Assembly: GCF_008124765.1 (NCBI RefSeq)
Contig: NZ_VNHS01000009.1
Span: forward strand, 349,648-413,647
Reading direction: 5' to 3'
DNA from: Paenibacillus methanolicus
Lineage (GTDB): Bacteria; Bacillota; Bacilli; Paenibacillales; Paenibacillaceae
DNA length: 64,000 bases
Under the pieces are notes generated by a model. It had not been told where the DNA came from. It worked only from the letters and a program-made list of their open reading frames with translations, and did not search any database. This document shows positions 51,475 to 62,129 of the stretch, piece after piece. The position numbers were made by a program, and so were the translations under genes. Each line of letters starts with the position of its first letter. Position 1 is the first letter of the stretch.

Positions 51475-52695
51475 ATGACCTTATTACTCAAAAACCGGGG
51501 CGCCGTCCTCATCCTCATGTTCAATCTGTTCCTCGTCTTCACCGGCATCGGCCTTGTCATTCCGATTATGCCGAAGTTCATGGAGAGCCTCGATATTACC
51601 GGCGGGATCGTCGGCCTGCTGGTGGCCGCCTTCTCCCTGACGCAGCTGCTGGCTTCGCCGCTGGCGGGCCGCTTGTCGGATACGTTCGGACGGAAGAGAA
51701 TGATCGTCCTCGGCATGCTGCTGTTCGCGTTCTCGGAAGGGTTGTTCGGCTACGCCAGCTCGACGACGGTGCTGTTCATCGCGCGGATGCTCGGAGGTAT
51801 TAGCGCGGCCATGATCATGCCGGCCGTCATGGCGTACGCGGCGGACGTGACGACCACGGAGGAGCGCGCGGCGGGGATGGGATACGTTAACGCAGCCATC
51901 ACGACCGGTTTCATTATCGGCCCTGGCATCGGCGGCTATATCGCCGAGTTCGGCATCCGGGTGCCGTTCTACTTCGCGGCCGTCGCGGGCGTGCTCGCGG
52001 CGCTCATCAATATGTTCATCCTGCCGGAGTCGCGGCCCGCGAGAGAGGCGGCATCCGCGCCAGCCGACGGAGCGTCTAAGCCTCGCGTCGGTATGCTCAC
52101 CCAATTGCGGTACGCCTACCGGGAGCCGTATTTCTTAAGCTTGATCATCGTCTTCGTCTTATCGTTCGGCTTGGCGAATTTCGAGACGGTGTTCGGTCTG
52201 TTCGTGGATCACAAGTTCGGCTTCGAGCCGAAGGATATCGCCTTTATCATCACGTTCGGCTCGATCGCCGGCGCGGTCGTTCAGTTGACAGCGTTCAGTT
52301 GGATCTTGAAGCGCTTCGGCGAGAAACGCGTCATCTCGATCTGCCTTCTCTTCGCGGGCGTGTTCATTCTGCTGACGTTGTTCGTGCACAAGTTCTGGAT
52401 GATTTTCGCGGTCACCTTCATCGTGTTCCTGGCCATCGATATTTTGCGTCCGGCGATCGGCACCCAGATGTCCATGGTCGCCGAGGATCAGCAGGGCTAC
52501 GTCGCCGGCCTGAACTCGGCCTTCACGAGCCTGGGCAATATTATCGGACCGATCGTTGCGGGATTTTTGTTCGACGTCGATATCAACTTCCCGTACGCGC
52601 TCGCCTTTGTCGTCTTGTTCTTATGCTTCATGCTGAGCATGCGCGATCGTTCGCGCAGCGATCAGGGGGCAGGCGCGGCGGCAAGCCAACAATAG
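51475..52695 (+). CDS. MFS multidrug-type efflux transporter
   Basis: 406 residues with twelve helices. Motif A of drug/H+ antiporters is clear in LAGRLSDTFGRKRMIVLG and motif C (antiporter) in AITTGFIIGPGIGGYIAEFG, as in the Bmr/NorA/TetA group. GGAGG at 51461 precedes the ATG. With its TetR neighbour and shared operator it forms an inducible efflux unit; the substrate is unknown. Confidence 0.88.
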   Translation: MTLLLKNRGAVLILMFNLFLVFTGIGLVIPIMPKFMESLDITGGIVGLLVAAFSLTQLLASPLAGRLSDTFGRKRMIVLGMLLFAFSEGLFGYASSTTVLFIARMLGGISAAMIMPAVMAYAADVTTTEERAAGMGYVNAAITTGFIIGPGIGGYIAEFGIRVPFYFAAVAGVLAALINMFILPESRPAREAASAPADGASKPRVGMLTQLRYAYREPYFLSLIIVFVLSFGLANFETVFGLFVDHKFGFEPKDIAFIITFGSIAGAVVQLTAFSWILKRFGEKRVISICLLFAGVFILLTLFVHKFWMIFAVTFIVFLAIDILRPAIGTQMSMVAEDQQGYVAGLNSAFTSLGNIIGPIVAGFLFDVDINFPYALAFVVLFLCFMLSMRDRSRSDQGAGAAASQQ

Positions 52696-52707
52696 ACACT
52701 ATGCATG

Positions 52708-52735
52708 AAAGCCGGTCGGCGACGACCGGCTTTTT
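52708..52735 (+). terminator. Terminator of the MFS gene
   Basis: AAAGCCGGTCG-GCGA-CGACCGGCTTT, an 11-bp stem, ending in five T in total. Confidence 0.88.
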
Positions 52736-52736
52736 C

Positions 52737-53701
52737 GTATGCGTGGCCACTGTTACCGGCGAATAAAAGGATACGCAATAATAACGAACGGTTAGTCTTC
52801 ATTTTCTAGGCGAGCGCCTAAGATGGGGCGCGGGCGCCGCTGATCGGCATGCTGTTCCTTGAAGGCGTTCCGATGAGGGGCGGAATCGTGGCGCTGCCGA
52901 GGTGAAACGTCTACTGGGGTGGGCTATGCGGTAGGGTCGTCTATGATCCCAATTTCGAGGAGAGGAAATCCCGACATGCGGGACTTCCATCGCGCGAAGG
53001 GATGTGGTAGCATATGGTTTGTGCAAATGATGGATATTCCTCTGCAAGAAACCACTTCGGCAAGACTCCAACCGATCCAAGTTTCCAACCGATCCTATTT
53101 TTTGACTCTTTTCAATTAGGCCATCCGCAACTACAAGCAATGAAGCCAATCCTCTTTGAGTTGTGCCTCTACGAGCATCATCAACCCGCATACCCGCTTA
53201 CGTGTTTGCATTCCCGCTATGATCCGCAGACTCTGTTTCCTTATTCCCGCAGGTTTTCGTTAAGCATGTCATCCCGGCGATTCTAGAGCGTCATCGGCGA
53301 GTCGGTCGGCATGAATGCCGCCGCGATTGGTTCCGCTAACGCAACACTCCCTCGTATGTTCTGCCCATTCGCTTACCCGGCCCCTCGCGACTCTTGCATC
53401 CATACGCGATGGCGGAATAACGCTAACGCTCATTGCTTTCTTGATGCCGAACCATAGAAGGACTGTTAGCGACGCGTAGAAAAGCAACTTGCAATCACCC
53501 ATTAGGAAATGCCATCAACAAGGCGCGACAATCGAGATTGCGGCGACAAGCTCTCGTGCCGGATCGCCTGACCAACCAATTAACGCGCCCAGACGATTCG
53601 ATTCTGCGAAGGAGGTGAAGGAACATCTCGGGCGCGCTACCGTTGGTTGTTATCTTGCAGCAAAGGATACACGAATGAACAAGCATTATAGGAGGCTCAA
53701 A
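52737..53701. other. Long leader/intergenic region before the giant SLH gene
   Basis: Nearly 1 kb without a supportable gene; open frames on both strands are short, without ribosome sites or family features. A very good anti-16S sequence GGAGGTGA occurs at 53611-53618, 84 bases before the real start, with no ATG/GTG/TTG at usable distance. Possibly a long 5' leader, as often seen for S-layer genes; no riboswitch recognised. Confidence 0.5.
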
Positions 53702-56700
53702 ATGAGAAAGCAGGCACACTACAACCTGGGCATGCGCATGATCGCCTTCCTGCTATCCGTTGCCTTATTAGGCGGCGGTCTATTCGCGGGATGGGGAACG
53801 GCGGAAGCCGAAGAATCGCTGCCGGGCTTCCCGGGTCTGATCGTCCCGATGGACGACGGGAACGGGGGAGAAGGGGCGATGTGGAATCATCTCCATCAAG
53901 TTTATGACGATCTGACGCCCGTGGTCGCGGACAATGTCCGCGTCACGCCGGACGGCAGATTCGCCGGCTTCATCTCGTATCGATACGTAAGCGATCCGGC
54001 CGGAGGCGAGCTGCATTCGCAGCTTATGCTTTTCGACCGCGAGAGCGGGTCCTTGGAATCCGTCCTGCAGCTGCAGCCGTCGGAAACCAAAGAGCCGGTT
54101 CGCTTCTCGATGTCGGATGACGCGCGCTGGTTCGCCTTCTCGGGCAAGAAGCGCATGATGGAAGACGCATATCCGCAAATTTACCTGTACGACCGGAAGG
54201 AAGACGCGCTTACGCTCGTCAGCAAGCAAGCGAGCGGCCTTCCCGTGAACGGCATGAGCGACAATCCGTCGATCAGCGCCGACGGACGGTTCGTCGCCTT
54301 CGAATCCAGCGCGGACGATCTAGCGGACGGGGACGAAAGCAACTTCGACATCTTCGTCTACGATCGCGACCGCGATGCGAGCGAGCTGGTCAGCATCCCG
54401 GCGCATGCGGAGAATCCGGACGACGCGGCGGGCGGCAACAGCGAGAAGCCGTCGATCAGCGCGGACGGGCGATACGTCGCCTTCGAGTCGAGCTCGCCTT
54501 ATCTGGTCGAGGGCGACGAGAACGGCAACAACGACGTGTTCGTCTTCGACCGCCAGACGAAGCTGGCGAAGTTGATCAGCGCTCCTGCCGCAGGAGGCGA
54601 AGCGGATCGCTCCAGCGGCGCGCCGTCGATGAGCGCCGACGGCGCGATCGTCGCTTTCGAATCGTACGCGCCGTTAGTTGCGGACGACACGAACGACGAG
54701 AAGGATATTTACGTATACCGGGAATCGAGTCCCGCGGTCGAGCGCGTATCCGTCGACGAGAACGGAGCGCAGAACGCGTTCGAGAGCTATCAGCCGCTGC
54801 TTAGCGCGGACGGCAAGTTCCTCTCGTTCCAGACGTGGCCGACAACGGCGGATTTCGAGCGCGCGTGGATCGCCGACTTGGAGGCGGGCACCGTGCGGAA
54901 CGTGAGCGTGGCCGGCTCCGAGAAGGAGCTGACCGATCCGCTCACGGAGCTGGCGATCAGCGGCGAAGGCGCCGTCGCGGCCTTCAATGCCGGTTACCCG
55001 GTCAAGGACCCGACAACGGGCGAAGACATAACGATGGTCGGCCTGTTCATCGCGTCCAAGACGAGCGGCGGCGGTCAGGCGCCGACCTGGCCGGCCGGCA
55101 GCAAGCTGGAAGCGGCCGACGTGAAGACGGATTCGATCGCGCTTACGTGGACGCCGGCCTCCCATCCGCAAGGAATCAAGACTTATCGCGTCTACAAGGA
55201 CGGCGAACGGCTGGAGGACGTGAACGGTACGGCCCTGTCCTATTTGGCAACGGGGCTGACACCCGCGACGGAGTACGCGTTCCGGATCGAAGCCGTAGGC
55301 GCGGACGACGTCGCGACGGCCGGCGGACCGAGCCTTCGCGTCGCGACGGCGGCCGATGACCGGACGCTCGACGTGAGCCTGAAGTTCGATCGGCTCTCGC
55401 CGAAGCGGATGCCCATGCTCGGCGGCAAGCTGATGATCGAAGCGAAAGCGAAGACCGGCCGGACGATTGCGGCGAAGATCGTCTATGCCGATTGGCTGGA
55501 CGAAGCGGGAGAGCGGCTTCCCGCCCCGCGCGCGGCCGAAGCTTCCGTGAATCTGATCGAGACGATTCCGGGCACCGGCACCTATTCGGCCGTCTTTCCG
55601 ATTCGTGAGGGCATCGCCGAACTAACCTCGGTGAGCGCGTCGATGACGGGCGCGGCGGGCGGACCGGTCGAGCAGCCGGCGGAAGGGCTGCCGGTCGCGG
55701 TGGCCGGCAGCGTGAAGGTCGCGTTCGTCAATCCGGGCGAGATCGATCTAAGCGGCGCCTATCTCTTGGCCGTTAATCAGCAGGACGGCGGTTCGACGAC
55801 GGTGGCGCTGAAGAACGGCGATCCGATCGTCATGGAAGGCGTGACGCCCGGAGACAAATACAATTTGACGCTCTACGCGAGCAGCGGCAGGGGGCTTGGC
55901 CAACTGACCGACTTCCGGGTTGCGGCAGGTCTATCAACGGAGTTGACCTTGGAGGTACTGCGTACCGCGCGCTACCGGTTCAAGGTGACGGATCAAGACA
56001 ATAAGCCGGTGTCCGGTATCGGCGTGGAAGTCTGGAACGAGGCGGGCGACGATTATTTGGCCGGCTTCCAGTCGGAAGCGGAAGGCTTCACGGGCTGGAC
56101 CGAGACCGAGAATGTCACGAAAAAGCTGACGGCGAAGATCGACGTGAGCGGCACCCAGTACGAGCAGCCGGCGAACCTGCCGTTCACGCTGAAGCCGGGG
56201 GATACCGAAATTCCGATCACCGTTACCCGCTCGCCGCAAGGCAAGCTGCAGGGCAAGGTGGTGACCAGCGGCGGCGAGCCGGTGTTCAACGCGCTCGTCA
56301 CGACGACCCAGACGTACAAGGGCGAACCGATCGTGCAGAAGGCGTTCACCGACATGAACGGCGCTTACGAATTTACGCTGTACGCGGGCGAGGTCGCCAT
56401 CCAGGCTGCCCAGACGGCCTATCACTATAATTCGGAAGAAGGCCTGAAGGCCGTCGTGGAGAAAGATAAGACCACCACCTTGAATATTCCGGTTCGCATG
56501 GCCGAGTCCGGAATGGTCACGTTCAAGGTTTATGTCAAAATGGTGGGCGGACAATGGCAAGGCCCGGTCGACATGGAGCAAATGCGCTTCCGCACGGATC
56601 TTCGCACGAAGTTTGGAGGCCGCTCAGGTTATTATCAGAACGCGATCCAGCTTCAGGGGCAACCCGGCGAAGAAGTTCAAGCCTGCGTATCGGGCATGCT

Positions 56701-59700
56701 GAACGGACCGTTCGACGCGTGCAGGACGATCGCGTTGGACGATAAGGCCAACGGCACGGTCGAGCTGCGCATCGAGGAGAACGGCGGCGTGCTGACCGGC
56801 ACGGTCGAAGCCTCCGGCAACGCGCGGATTAACGCGAATCTGTACGAAGTCGTCGGCGATGAACTGGTCTACGCGAACTCGGACAGCTTCAATAACGGCC
56901 GATTCGAGCTGTACGCCAAGAAGGCGGGCACGTACCGGCTGGAGTTCAACCGCAGGGACCCGGTCACGAACAAAATGGCGACGGCGTTCAAGCAAGTGGT
57001 CATCCGGGAGCAAGAGACGCTGGACGTCGGGACGATCACGCTGCAGCCGGCGGGGTACTTCTTCCATGTGACGGCGAACGGCTTCTTGGCCCAACCGAAC
57101 GAAGTCTCCCCTGGCGCGACGGTTAATCTGCGCGCGTTCTACCAGAACCACGGATCGGATGCGGTCACCGGGGCGACGCTCAAGATCGTGCTGCCCGAAG
57201 GGGTCTCGCCCGTCACGGAGCCTGGCGGCACGCGCATCCCGGTGAAGCTGAACGGCGCTGCCGCGACGGCCGTACTAAACGGCAATACGGTCGATGTGCC
57301 GCTAGGCAACGTGGAGAAGCGGGCGCAAGGCACGGTCGTGCTGCAGGCGAAGTTGGCCGCCGGCTACGAGCAAGGCAAGACGCAGTTGTCCGCGCGAATC
57401 GAAGGCACGGCGGGAGGCGCGAATATCAACGAGTCGCTCGGTCTCGTGCAGCTTGCGGTGCCGCGCGTGTCGATCGAAGCGCCGGCGCAGACGGCGTCCT
57501 CGACCCTTCAAGTGCTCGGCACGGCGCCGGCCGGCAGCGACGTTCGGATCTACGACGACAACCAGCTGCTCGGGACGGCGCATGCGAACGTGTCCGGCAT
57601 CTGGAAGAGCACGATCGAGCTGACGAATTCGGACGGCTCGGACATTCACCTGCTCTGGGCGGAAGCCGAGAACGGGGGACGCAAGCTCCGCACGGATCGC
57701 AAGGTGGTCACGTATCGCCAGAATGAGCCGGTGCTGCAGCAGATCGCTCTGGCGCAGCATCCGAACGGCAAGTGGCTGCAGATGAACGTGGAGCAGGGCG
57801 TCGCCCAGCTGCCGTACACGGTCGTGCCGGGCAATCCGTTCGCCTTCATTTTGAAATTCAGCGAGCCGGATAAGGTGAAGAACGCCCGGATTTATTTGGG
57901 CGGCCAGATCGGCGGGCCGGTCACGGCGGAGAAAGGCGCGGACGGCTTGTTCCGCGCGACGGTGCCGACGACGTCGGGCGCCCTTGGCGGACTGTACGTC
58001 GATTTCGATACCGTCAAACCAAAAGTCATCGTCAGCCGCGATATCCCGACGGAAGAGGAAACCCGGAATTCGCTGCCCGCGAAGATGAAAAACTTCGACA
58101 TCGTGGAGAAAACGCCGTTCGAACGGGATGGCGACGTATACACGGGCAGCGCCGTCATAGAATTCCCGGATCTTCCGGGCTATCGCCTGGAGGCGAAGCA
58201 GACGATCGGCGCGACGAAGACGTCCTACCGCCCGACAGTGGAGGAGATCGTCGAAGCCGAAGCGACCGGTCTGCTGATGTACAACGTCAGCATGGACGTG
58301 GAGGAAGATGGCGACCGCGTCAACGTGAAGGTTAAAGGATATGTGCCGGGGTCGGTCATCTTCCCGGATTTCGCAGCGGCGAGCCGCTCGGCATCCTTCG
58401 CGACGCTGGACGACGGCGGCGGATTCGATCCGCTGGAAGTGCTCGACGAGCTCGACATCGATGCGACGCCTTATCAGAAGGGCATGGTCGAAGTGACCCA
58501 CGAGTATTCCATGCTCGCCAAGGAAGCGTCCGCCCCGCTATCCGATATTAAGGAGCAGTACCAAGGCTACCGCGACTACGCGGGCAAAATCACGAAAATC
58601 ATGGACAACGTCGAAGCCGCGACGCTGTGTCCGGAGAATATCGAGGCGACCGGAGAGCAAGCGGGCAAAGCGCTGCTCGTGACGGTCGGCGGCGAAATCG
58701 CGAAGACGGCGATCGGGGCCTGGACGGGCGCGATGATGCTCGAAGGTCCGGTCGGCGTAGTCGGCGGCTTCGCCGGCAAATACGTTTCCAATAAGATCGA
58801 CAGCTACGTCGACGAGCAGATCGACAAGGTGAAGTCGGTCGGTCCGACAGACCCGCAGAGCTGCGAGGAAGACGAGAACTACGACGATCTCGATCCGGAG
58901 AACATTTATAAGAAAAGATTGAAACGCGTCTACGCCAAGCTGAAATGGATCTACGATCCGAGTGGCTATGTGTACGAAGCGGTGCCATCGAACCGTCTGA
59001 CGGGCGTGAAGGCAACGGTACTGTACCAAGACAAGGTCACCGGTGAATGGAAGGTCTGGACCGACGCCCCGGAGTACGGCCAGATCAATCCGCAGCTCAC
59101 CGACGGCGAAGGCCGCTACGGCTGGGACGTGCCGGAAGGCAAATGGAAGGTCGTCTGGGAGAAGAACGGTTATCAAACGGCGAGCAGCGCGGAGCTGATC
59201 GTGCCGCCGCCTCATTTCGACGTGAACGCGGGGTTGATCTCCATGGCGCCGCCGATCGTCGCCGGCGTGGAAGCCGTCATCGGCAAGGATGGCAGCTACA
59301 TCGACATTGATTTTAGCAAATACGTGAAGACGGCGGGTCCGATCGCGGCTGGCGGTATTACCGTTACCGGTCCGGATGGCGCCGCCTTGGAAGGCGCCGC
59401 GGCTTACGCGGAGATTCAAGAAGGCGAGCAAGGCCCGCTCTCGCGCAAGGCGAGATTCACGCCGAGCGGAGACGGCTTGCAGGAAGGCGTCGATTATACG
59501 GTCACTGTCCAGCCTCAATCGTTCACCAGCTATGCGGGCGTCAAAATGCTGGCCGGCGACGAGCGCATCGCGCGCGCCGTCCGCCGGGATGCGGAAGGCC
59601 CCGTGCCGGCGAGCGCCGAGCTGATCGGAGGCAATCGCGTCGTGCGCCTCGCGTTCAACGAGCCGCTCGCCACGGACGCGTTACTGAATCCGGAGTCGTT

Positions 59701-61453
59701 CGAATTGACCGGCGCGCATGCATCCATCTTGTCGGCGGTCGTCGAACTGCCGGAAGGCGAAGAGAAGCCGACCGCGGTCGTCCTGACGCTGGGCGGCGCG
59801 CTGCCGGAAGGCGCCGGTATAGCGGTTCGCGCCGCGGCGGGGGCCGCGGCCGATCTGGCCGGCAATCCGTCCGAAGCGAAGACGATAGCGGTCGGCGGTC
59901 CGGATGCGACGCTCGGCGCGCTCGTCATTGAAGACGGCACGCTGACCGAGCCGTTCGCGAAGGACAAAACCGACTATACGATCAAAGTCTCGGAGAAAGC
60001 CGTCTCGTTCCGCCTGAAGGCGACGGCGGCGGCCGGCGGCAAGATGTCCATCCGCGGCGTGCCGCTTGCGGGCGATACGTTCAAGACGATCGAAATCCCG
60101 AGCGACGGCATCATCCCGATCTTGGTCGAAGCCGCGAACCATCCTGGCGTGACTAAGACGTTTACGCTGACCATCGCGCGCACGGCGCAGCCTGGACCAG
60201 GTCCGGGCGGCGGCTCTGGCGGCGGTTCCGGCGGAGGGGTTCCAATCCCGTCCGAAGGCGATGTCGCCGATATCGGCCGCGATGCCGAGGTCGCGACCAA
60301 GACGACCGAACAAGGACGCAAGCAGGCGGTCGTCAGCCTGAAGAGCAAGACCGTCCTTGACGCGCTGAAAGCCGCGGTGGGCGGCGAGCTATATGTTCAA
60401 CTCCCGTCCGGCGCCGATGCGTACGACGTGGCGCTTCCGGCCGACGCGTTCCGCGCCTTGGCCGAAGCCAAAGTCAAACTGAGACTGAAGACCGATTCGA
60501 TGTCGGTCGTCATCCACGCGGATGCTTGGGTATCCGGCATGAGCGGCAAGGCGACGGCGGTGCACTTCGCACTCGACCGTGCCTCCGCGCAAGAGGAGCA
60601 AGCATGGCTGGATACCTTGCGAGCGAAGTTCGGCGGATTGACCGCGGCATCGGGCTTGTACCGATTAACGGCAACCGCCGCGGAGGGCGAAAGCCGTGTT
60701 CAGCTGTCCGCATCCCGTGCCGACGCCGCTATGGCGCATTGGCCGGAAGCAGGCAAGGCTACCGCTATCTATCGTTATAACCAAGCGGCGCAGGAATGGA
60801 AGTACGCGTCGGACCTTCCGAACGCGAAGGGACTGCCGCTTGATGCGGACTACTTCGCCGCAATGATCTACGCGAGCGTCTTCGCGGACATCGGCGGGCA
60901 TTGGGCGAAGGATGCCATCGACTGGATGGCGGCCCGCTTGTTCGTCGGCGGCGTGACGGCGAAGTCGTTCGAACCGGACCGTCAAGTCACGCGGGCCGAA
61001 TTCGCGGCGATGCTCGCCCGCATCGTCGGCGGCCAGCCGGCTAGCGGCGGCGCTTCGCCATTCGAAGACGTGCAGCCGGGCGCCTGGTATTACGACGCGG
61101 TTCGCGTCGCTTACGACCGGAAGCTGATCACCGGTGACGGAAGCGGGAAGTTCAACCCGAACGAATACGTCACCCGGGAGCAAATGACGGCCATGGCTTG
61201 GCGCGTATATCGCCAGCTTGCCGAGGGGGCTTCCGATGCGTCGGCAGCAGAAGCGAAGCAGCTGCTCCAACCGTTCTACGATGCGGCGGCCATCGACGGC
61301 TGGGCGAGAGGCGACGTCGCCTCCTCCATCAAGGCCGGTTTGGTGCAAGGCGTCAGCGAGACGCGGTTCGAGCCGGATCTCGTAGCCACTCGAGCGCAAG
61401 CGGCAACGGTACTGCGCCGTCTGGCGGAGAAGCTGGGGCTTACGCAAGAATAA
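53702..61453 (+). CDS. Giant SLH surface protein with beta-propeller, Fn3 and Ig-like domains
   Basis: 2,583 residues from ATG 53702, which has AGGAGG 6 bases before it and gives a clean signal peptide (MIAFLLSVALLGGGLFAGWG, cut near residue 35). Residues ~60-440 hold TolB/PD40-like propeller repeats (SISADGRFVAFESSADD, SISADGRYVAFESSSPY, SMSADGAIVAFESYAP). Then a fibronectin-III module (~455-545), several CnaB/Ig-like beta domains, a cadherin-like sandwich (~2070-2160; LGALVIEDGTLTEPF), a Gly/Pro linker and three SLH motifs (~2390-2583). Wall-anchored, possibly adhesive or polymer-binding; no catalytic motif seen. Confidence 0.87.
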   Translation: MRKQAHYNLGMRMIAFLLSVALLGGGLFAGWGTAEAEESLPGFPGLIVPMDDGNGGEGAMWNHLHQVYDDLTPVVADNVRVTPDGRFAGFISYRYVSDPAGGELHSQLMLFDRESGSLESVLQLQPSETKEPVRFSMSDDARWFAFSGKKRMMEDAYPQIYLYDRKEDALTLVSKQASGLPVNGMSDNPSISADGRFVAFESSADDLADGDESNFDIFVYDRDRDASELVSIPAHAENPDDAAGGNSEKPSISADGRYVAFESSSPYLVEGDENGNNDVFVFDRQTKLAKLISAPAAGGEADRSSGAPSMSADGAIVAFESYAPLVADDTNDEKDIYVYRESSPAVERVSVDENGAQNAFESYQPLLSADGKFLSFQTWPTTADFERAWIADLEAGTVRNVSVAGSEKELTDPLTELAISGEGAVAAFNAGYPVKDPTTGEDITMVGLFIASKTSGGGQAPTWPAGSKLEAADVKTDSIALTWTPASHPQGIKTYRVYKDGERLEDVNGTALSYLATGLTPATEYAFRIEAVGADDVATAGGPSLRVATAADDRTLDVSLKFDRLSPKRMPMLGGKLMIEAKAKTGRTIAAKIVYADWLDEAGERLPAPRAAEASVNLIETIPGTGTYSAVFPIREGIAELTSVSASMTGAAGGPVEQPAEGLPVAVAGSVKVAFVNPGEIDLSGAYLLAVNQQDGGSTTVALKNGDPIVMEGVTPGDKYNLTLYASSGRGLGQLTDFRVAAGLSTELTLEVLRTARYRFKVTDQDNKPVSGIGVEVWNEAGDDYLAGFQSEAEGFTGWTETENVTKKLTAKIDVSGTQYEQPANLPFTLKPGDTEIPITVTRSPQGKLQGKVVTSGGEPVFNALVTTTQTYKGEPIVQKAFTDMNGAYEFTLYAGEVAIQAAQTAYHYNSEEGLKAVVEKDKTTTLNIPVRMAESGMVTFKVYVKMVGGQWQGPVDMEQMRFRTDLRTKFGGRSGYYQNAIQLQGQPGEEVQACVSGMLNGPFDACRTIALDDKANGTVELRIEENGGVLTGTVEASGNARINANLYEVVGDELVYANSDSFNNGRFELYAKKAGTYRLEFNRRDPVTNKMATAFKQVVIREQETLDVGTITLQPAGYFFHVTANGFLAQPNEVSPGATVNLRAFYQNHGSDAVTGATLKIVLPEGVSPVTEPGGTRIPVKLNGAAATAVLNGNTVDVPLGNVEKRAQGTVVLQAKLAAGYEQGKTQLSARIEGTAGGANINESLGLVQLAVPRVSIEAPAQTASSTLQVLGTAPAGSDVRIYDDNQLLGTAHANVSGIWKSTIELTNSDGSDIHLLWAEAENGGRKLRTDRKVVTYRQNEPVLQQIALAQHPNGKWLQMNVEQGVAQLPYTVVPGNPFAFILKFSEPDKVKNARIYLGGQIGGPVTAEKGADGLFRATVPTTSGALGGLYVDFDTVKPKVIVSRDIPTEEETRNSLPAKMKNFDIVEKTPFERDGDVYTGSAVIEFPDLPGYRLEAKQTIGATKTSYRPTVEEIVEAEATGLLMYNVSMDVEEDGDRVNVKVKGYVPGSVIFPDFAAASRSASFATLDDGGGFDPLEVLDELDIDATPYQKGMVEVTHEYSMLAKEASAPLSDIKEQYQGYRDYAGKITKIMDNVEAATLCPENIEATGEQAGKALLVTVGGEIAKTAIGAWTGAMMLEGPVGVVGGFAGKYVSNKIDSYVDEQIDKVKSVGPTDPQSCEEDENYDDLDPENIYKKRLKRVYAKLKWIYDPSGYVYEAVPSNRLTGVKATVLYQDKVTGEWKVWTDAPEYGQINPQLTDGEGRYGWDVPEGKWKVVWEKNGYQTASSAELIVPPPHFDVNAGLISMAPPIVAGVEAVIGKDGSYIDIDFSKYVKTAGPIAAGGITVTGPDGAALEGAAAYAEIQEGEQGPLSRKARFTPSGDGLQEGVDYTVTVQPQSFTSYAGVKMLAGDERIARAVRRDAEGPVPASAELIGGNRVVRLAFNEPLATDALLNPESFELTGAHASILSAVVELPEGEEKPTAVVLTLGGALPEGAGIAVRAAAGAAADLAGNPSEAKTIAVGGPDATLGALVIEDGTLTEPFAKDKTDYTIKVSEKAVSFRLKATAAAGGKMSIRGVPLAGDTFKTIEIPSDGIIPILVEAANHPGVTKTFTLTIARTAQPGPGPGGGSGGGSGGGVPIPSEGDVADIGRDAEVATKTTEQGRKQAVVSLKSKTVLDALKAAVGGELYVQLPSGADAYDVALPADAFRALAEAKVKLRLKTDSMSVVIHADAWVSGMSGKATAVHFALDRASAQEEQAWLDTLRAKFGGLTAASGLYRLTATAAEGESRVQLSASRADAAMAHWPEAGKATAIYRYNQAAQEWKYASDLPNAKGLPLDADYFAAMIYASVFADIGGHWAKDAIDWMAARLFVGGVTAKSFEPDRQVTRAEFAAMLARIVGGQPASGGASPFEDVQPGAWYYDAVRVAYDRKLITGDGSGKFNPNEYVTREQMTAMAWRVYRQLAEGASDASAAEAKQLLQPFYDAAAIDGWARGDVASSIKAGLVQGVSETRFEPDLVATRAQAATVLRRLAEKLGLTQE

Positions 61454-61465
61454 GGTTTACGGACG

Positions 61466-61494
61466 AAAGGGCCGGCGCGAGCGCCGGCCTTTTT
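61466..61494 (+). terminator. Terminator of the giant SLH gene
   Basis: AAAGGGCCGGCGC-GA-GCGCCGGCCTTT with one bulged base, followed by TT and further T-rich sequence. Very similar to the hairpin at 43625. Confidence 0.85.
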
Positions 61495-61610
61495 GCCTTT
61501 TTGCGTCTTCTGCTCTGTATCTTGGTTAGAACATCTGTGTTTAGCTTTGAATGGGAGAGAATATACTTTTCGCCTGAGGAGGAAAATAAAGTTTTAGACT
61601 GGCAAAGGGC

Positions 61611-61645
61611 ATTAAGCTCTAACGGGCAGCGTGGTGGCTAATTCA
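61611..61645 (+). repeat. Dispersed element, partial copy
   Basis: ATTAAGCTCTAACGGGCAG then GTGGTGGCTAATTC: one block with the conserved CTAACGGGCAG core, 18 bases before the next gene. Confidence 0.5.
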
Positions 61646-61662
61646 AAAAGTGGATTATAATA

Positions 61663-62061
61663 ATGGTCAGACGAAAAAAAGCGGGGACGACAAAATTGGG
61701 TGTTAATACAAAGGGAAAAAGAAAGCTCGTTCATTGCGAAAGAAGCTATTTTTGGTATGTCAAAGAAGATGATGAAGACTACGGGCGAATCAAACTTTTT
61801 ATTGTTTCGGATGATAAAAAGTTTATCGTTTCCTATGAAGTTGGACAATCCAAACAAGTGCGAATCCCGTTCATTGTAGTTATGGGCTTGGAATTTGGCG
61901 GATTGAAAAATGGCGGTCGTAGCAGTTGGGTTAGGGTACAGACGCCTTTGTGGGATGACGAGGTTATAACGCCGGGTCTTGTGAAAACCATTATTGAATG
62001 GAGTTTGATGGGAAAAGAAAGTCTCGTTTTCGTGGATTGGAATGGAAATGTAATTTGCTAA
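61663..62061 (+). CDS. Hypothetical immunity-like protein
   Basis: 132 residues, ATG 61663. Basic N-terminus (VRRKKAGTTKLG) then a beta-rich body with SYFWYVKEDDEDYGRIKLF, IPFIVVMGLEFGGLKNGG and LVKTIIEWSLMGKESLVF. No signal peptide. Not recognised; size and composition are like orphan toxin-immunity genes. No obvious ribosome site, so the start is uncertain. Confidence 0.6.
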   Translation: MVRRKKAGTTKLGVNTKGKRKLVHCERSYFWYVKEDDEDYGRIKLFIVSDDKKFIVSYEVGQSKQVRIPFIVVMGLEFGGLKNGGRSSWVRVQTPLWDDEVITPGLVKTIIEWSLMGKESLVFVDWNGNVIC

Positions 62062-62129
62062 TATTAATCCCGTCATCATCGTCAGCAACTGTCATTGCTT
62101 TAGTGCGAACTCGGAGGAGGATCGGGTTA

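Noticed and set aside
53269..53502. Minus-strand 77-codon frame in the leader of the giant SLH gene
   Set aside because: No ribosome site, odd composition and no family features apart from one hydrophobic stretch.
53611..53618. Near-perfect anti-16S GGAGGTGA as a second start for the giant gene
   Set aside because: No start codon lies at proper distance, and starting there would bury the signal peptide about 28 residues in. ATG 53702 has its own AGGAGG.
55934..60313. Long antisense frames in the giant SLH gene (and likewise at 21154-24192)
   Set aside because: Arg-rich products typical of antisense reading of GC-rich coding DNA; no start signals.
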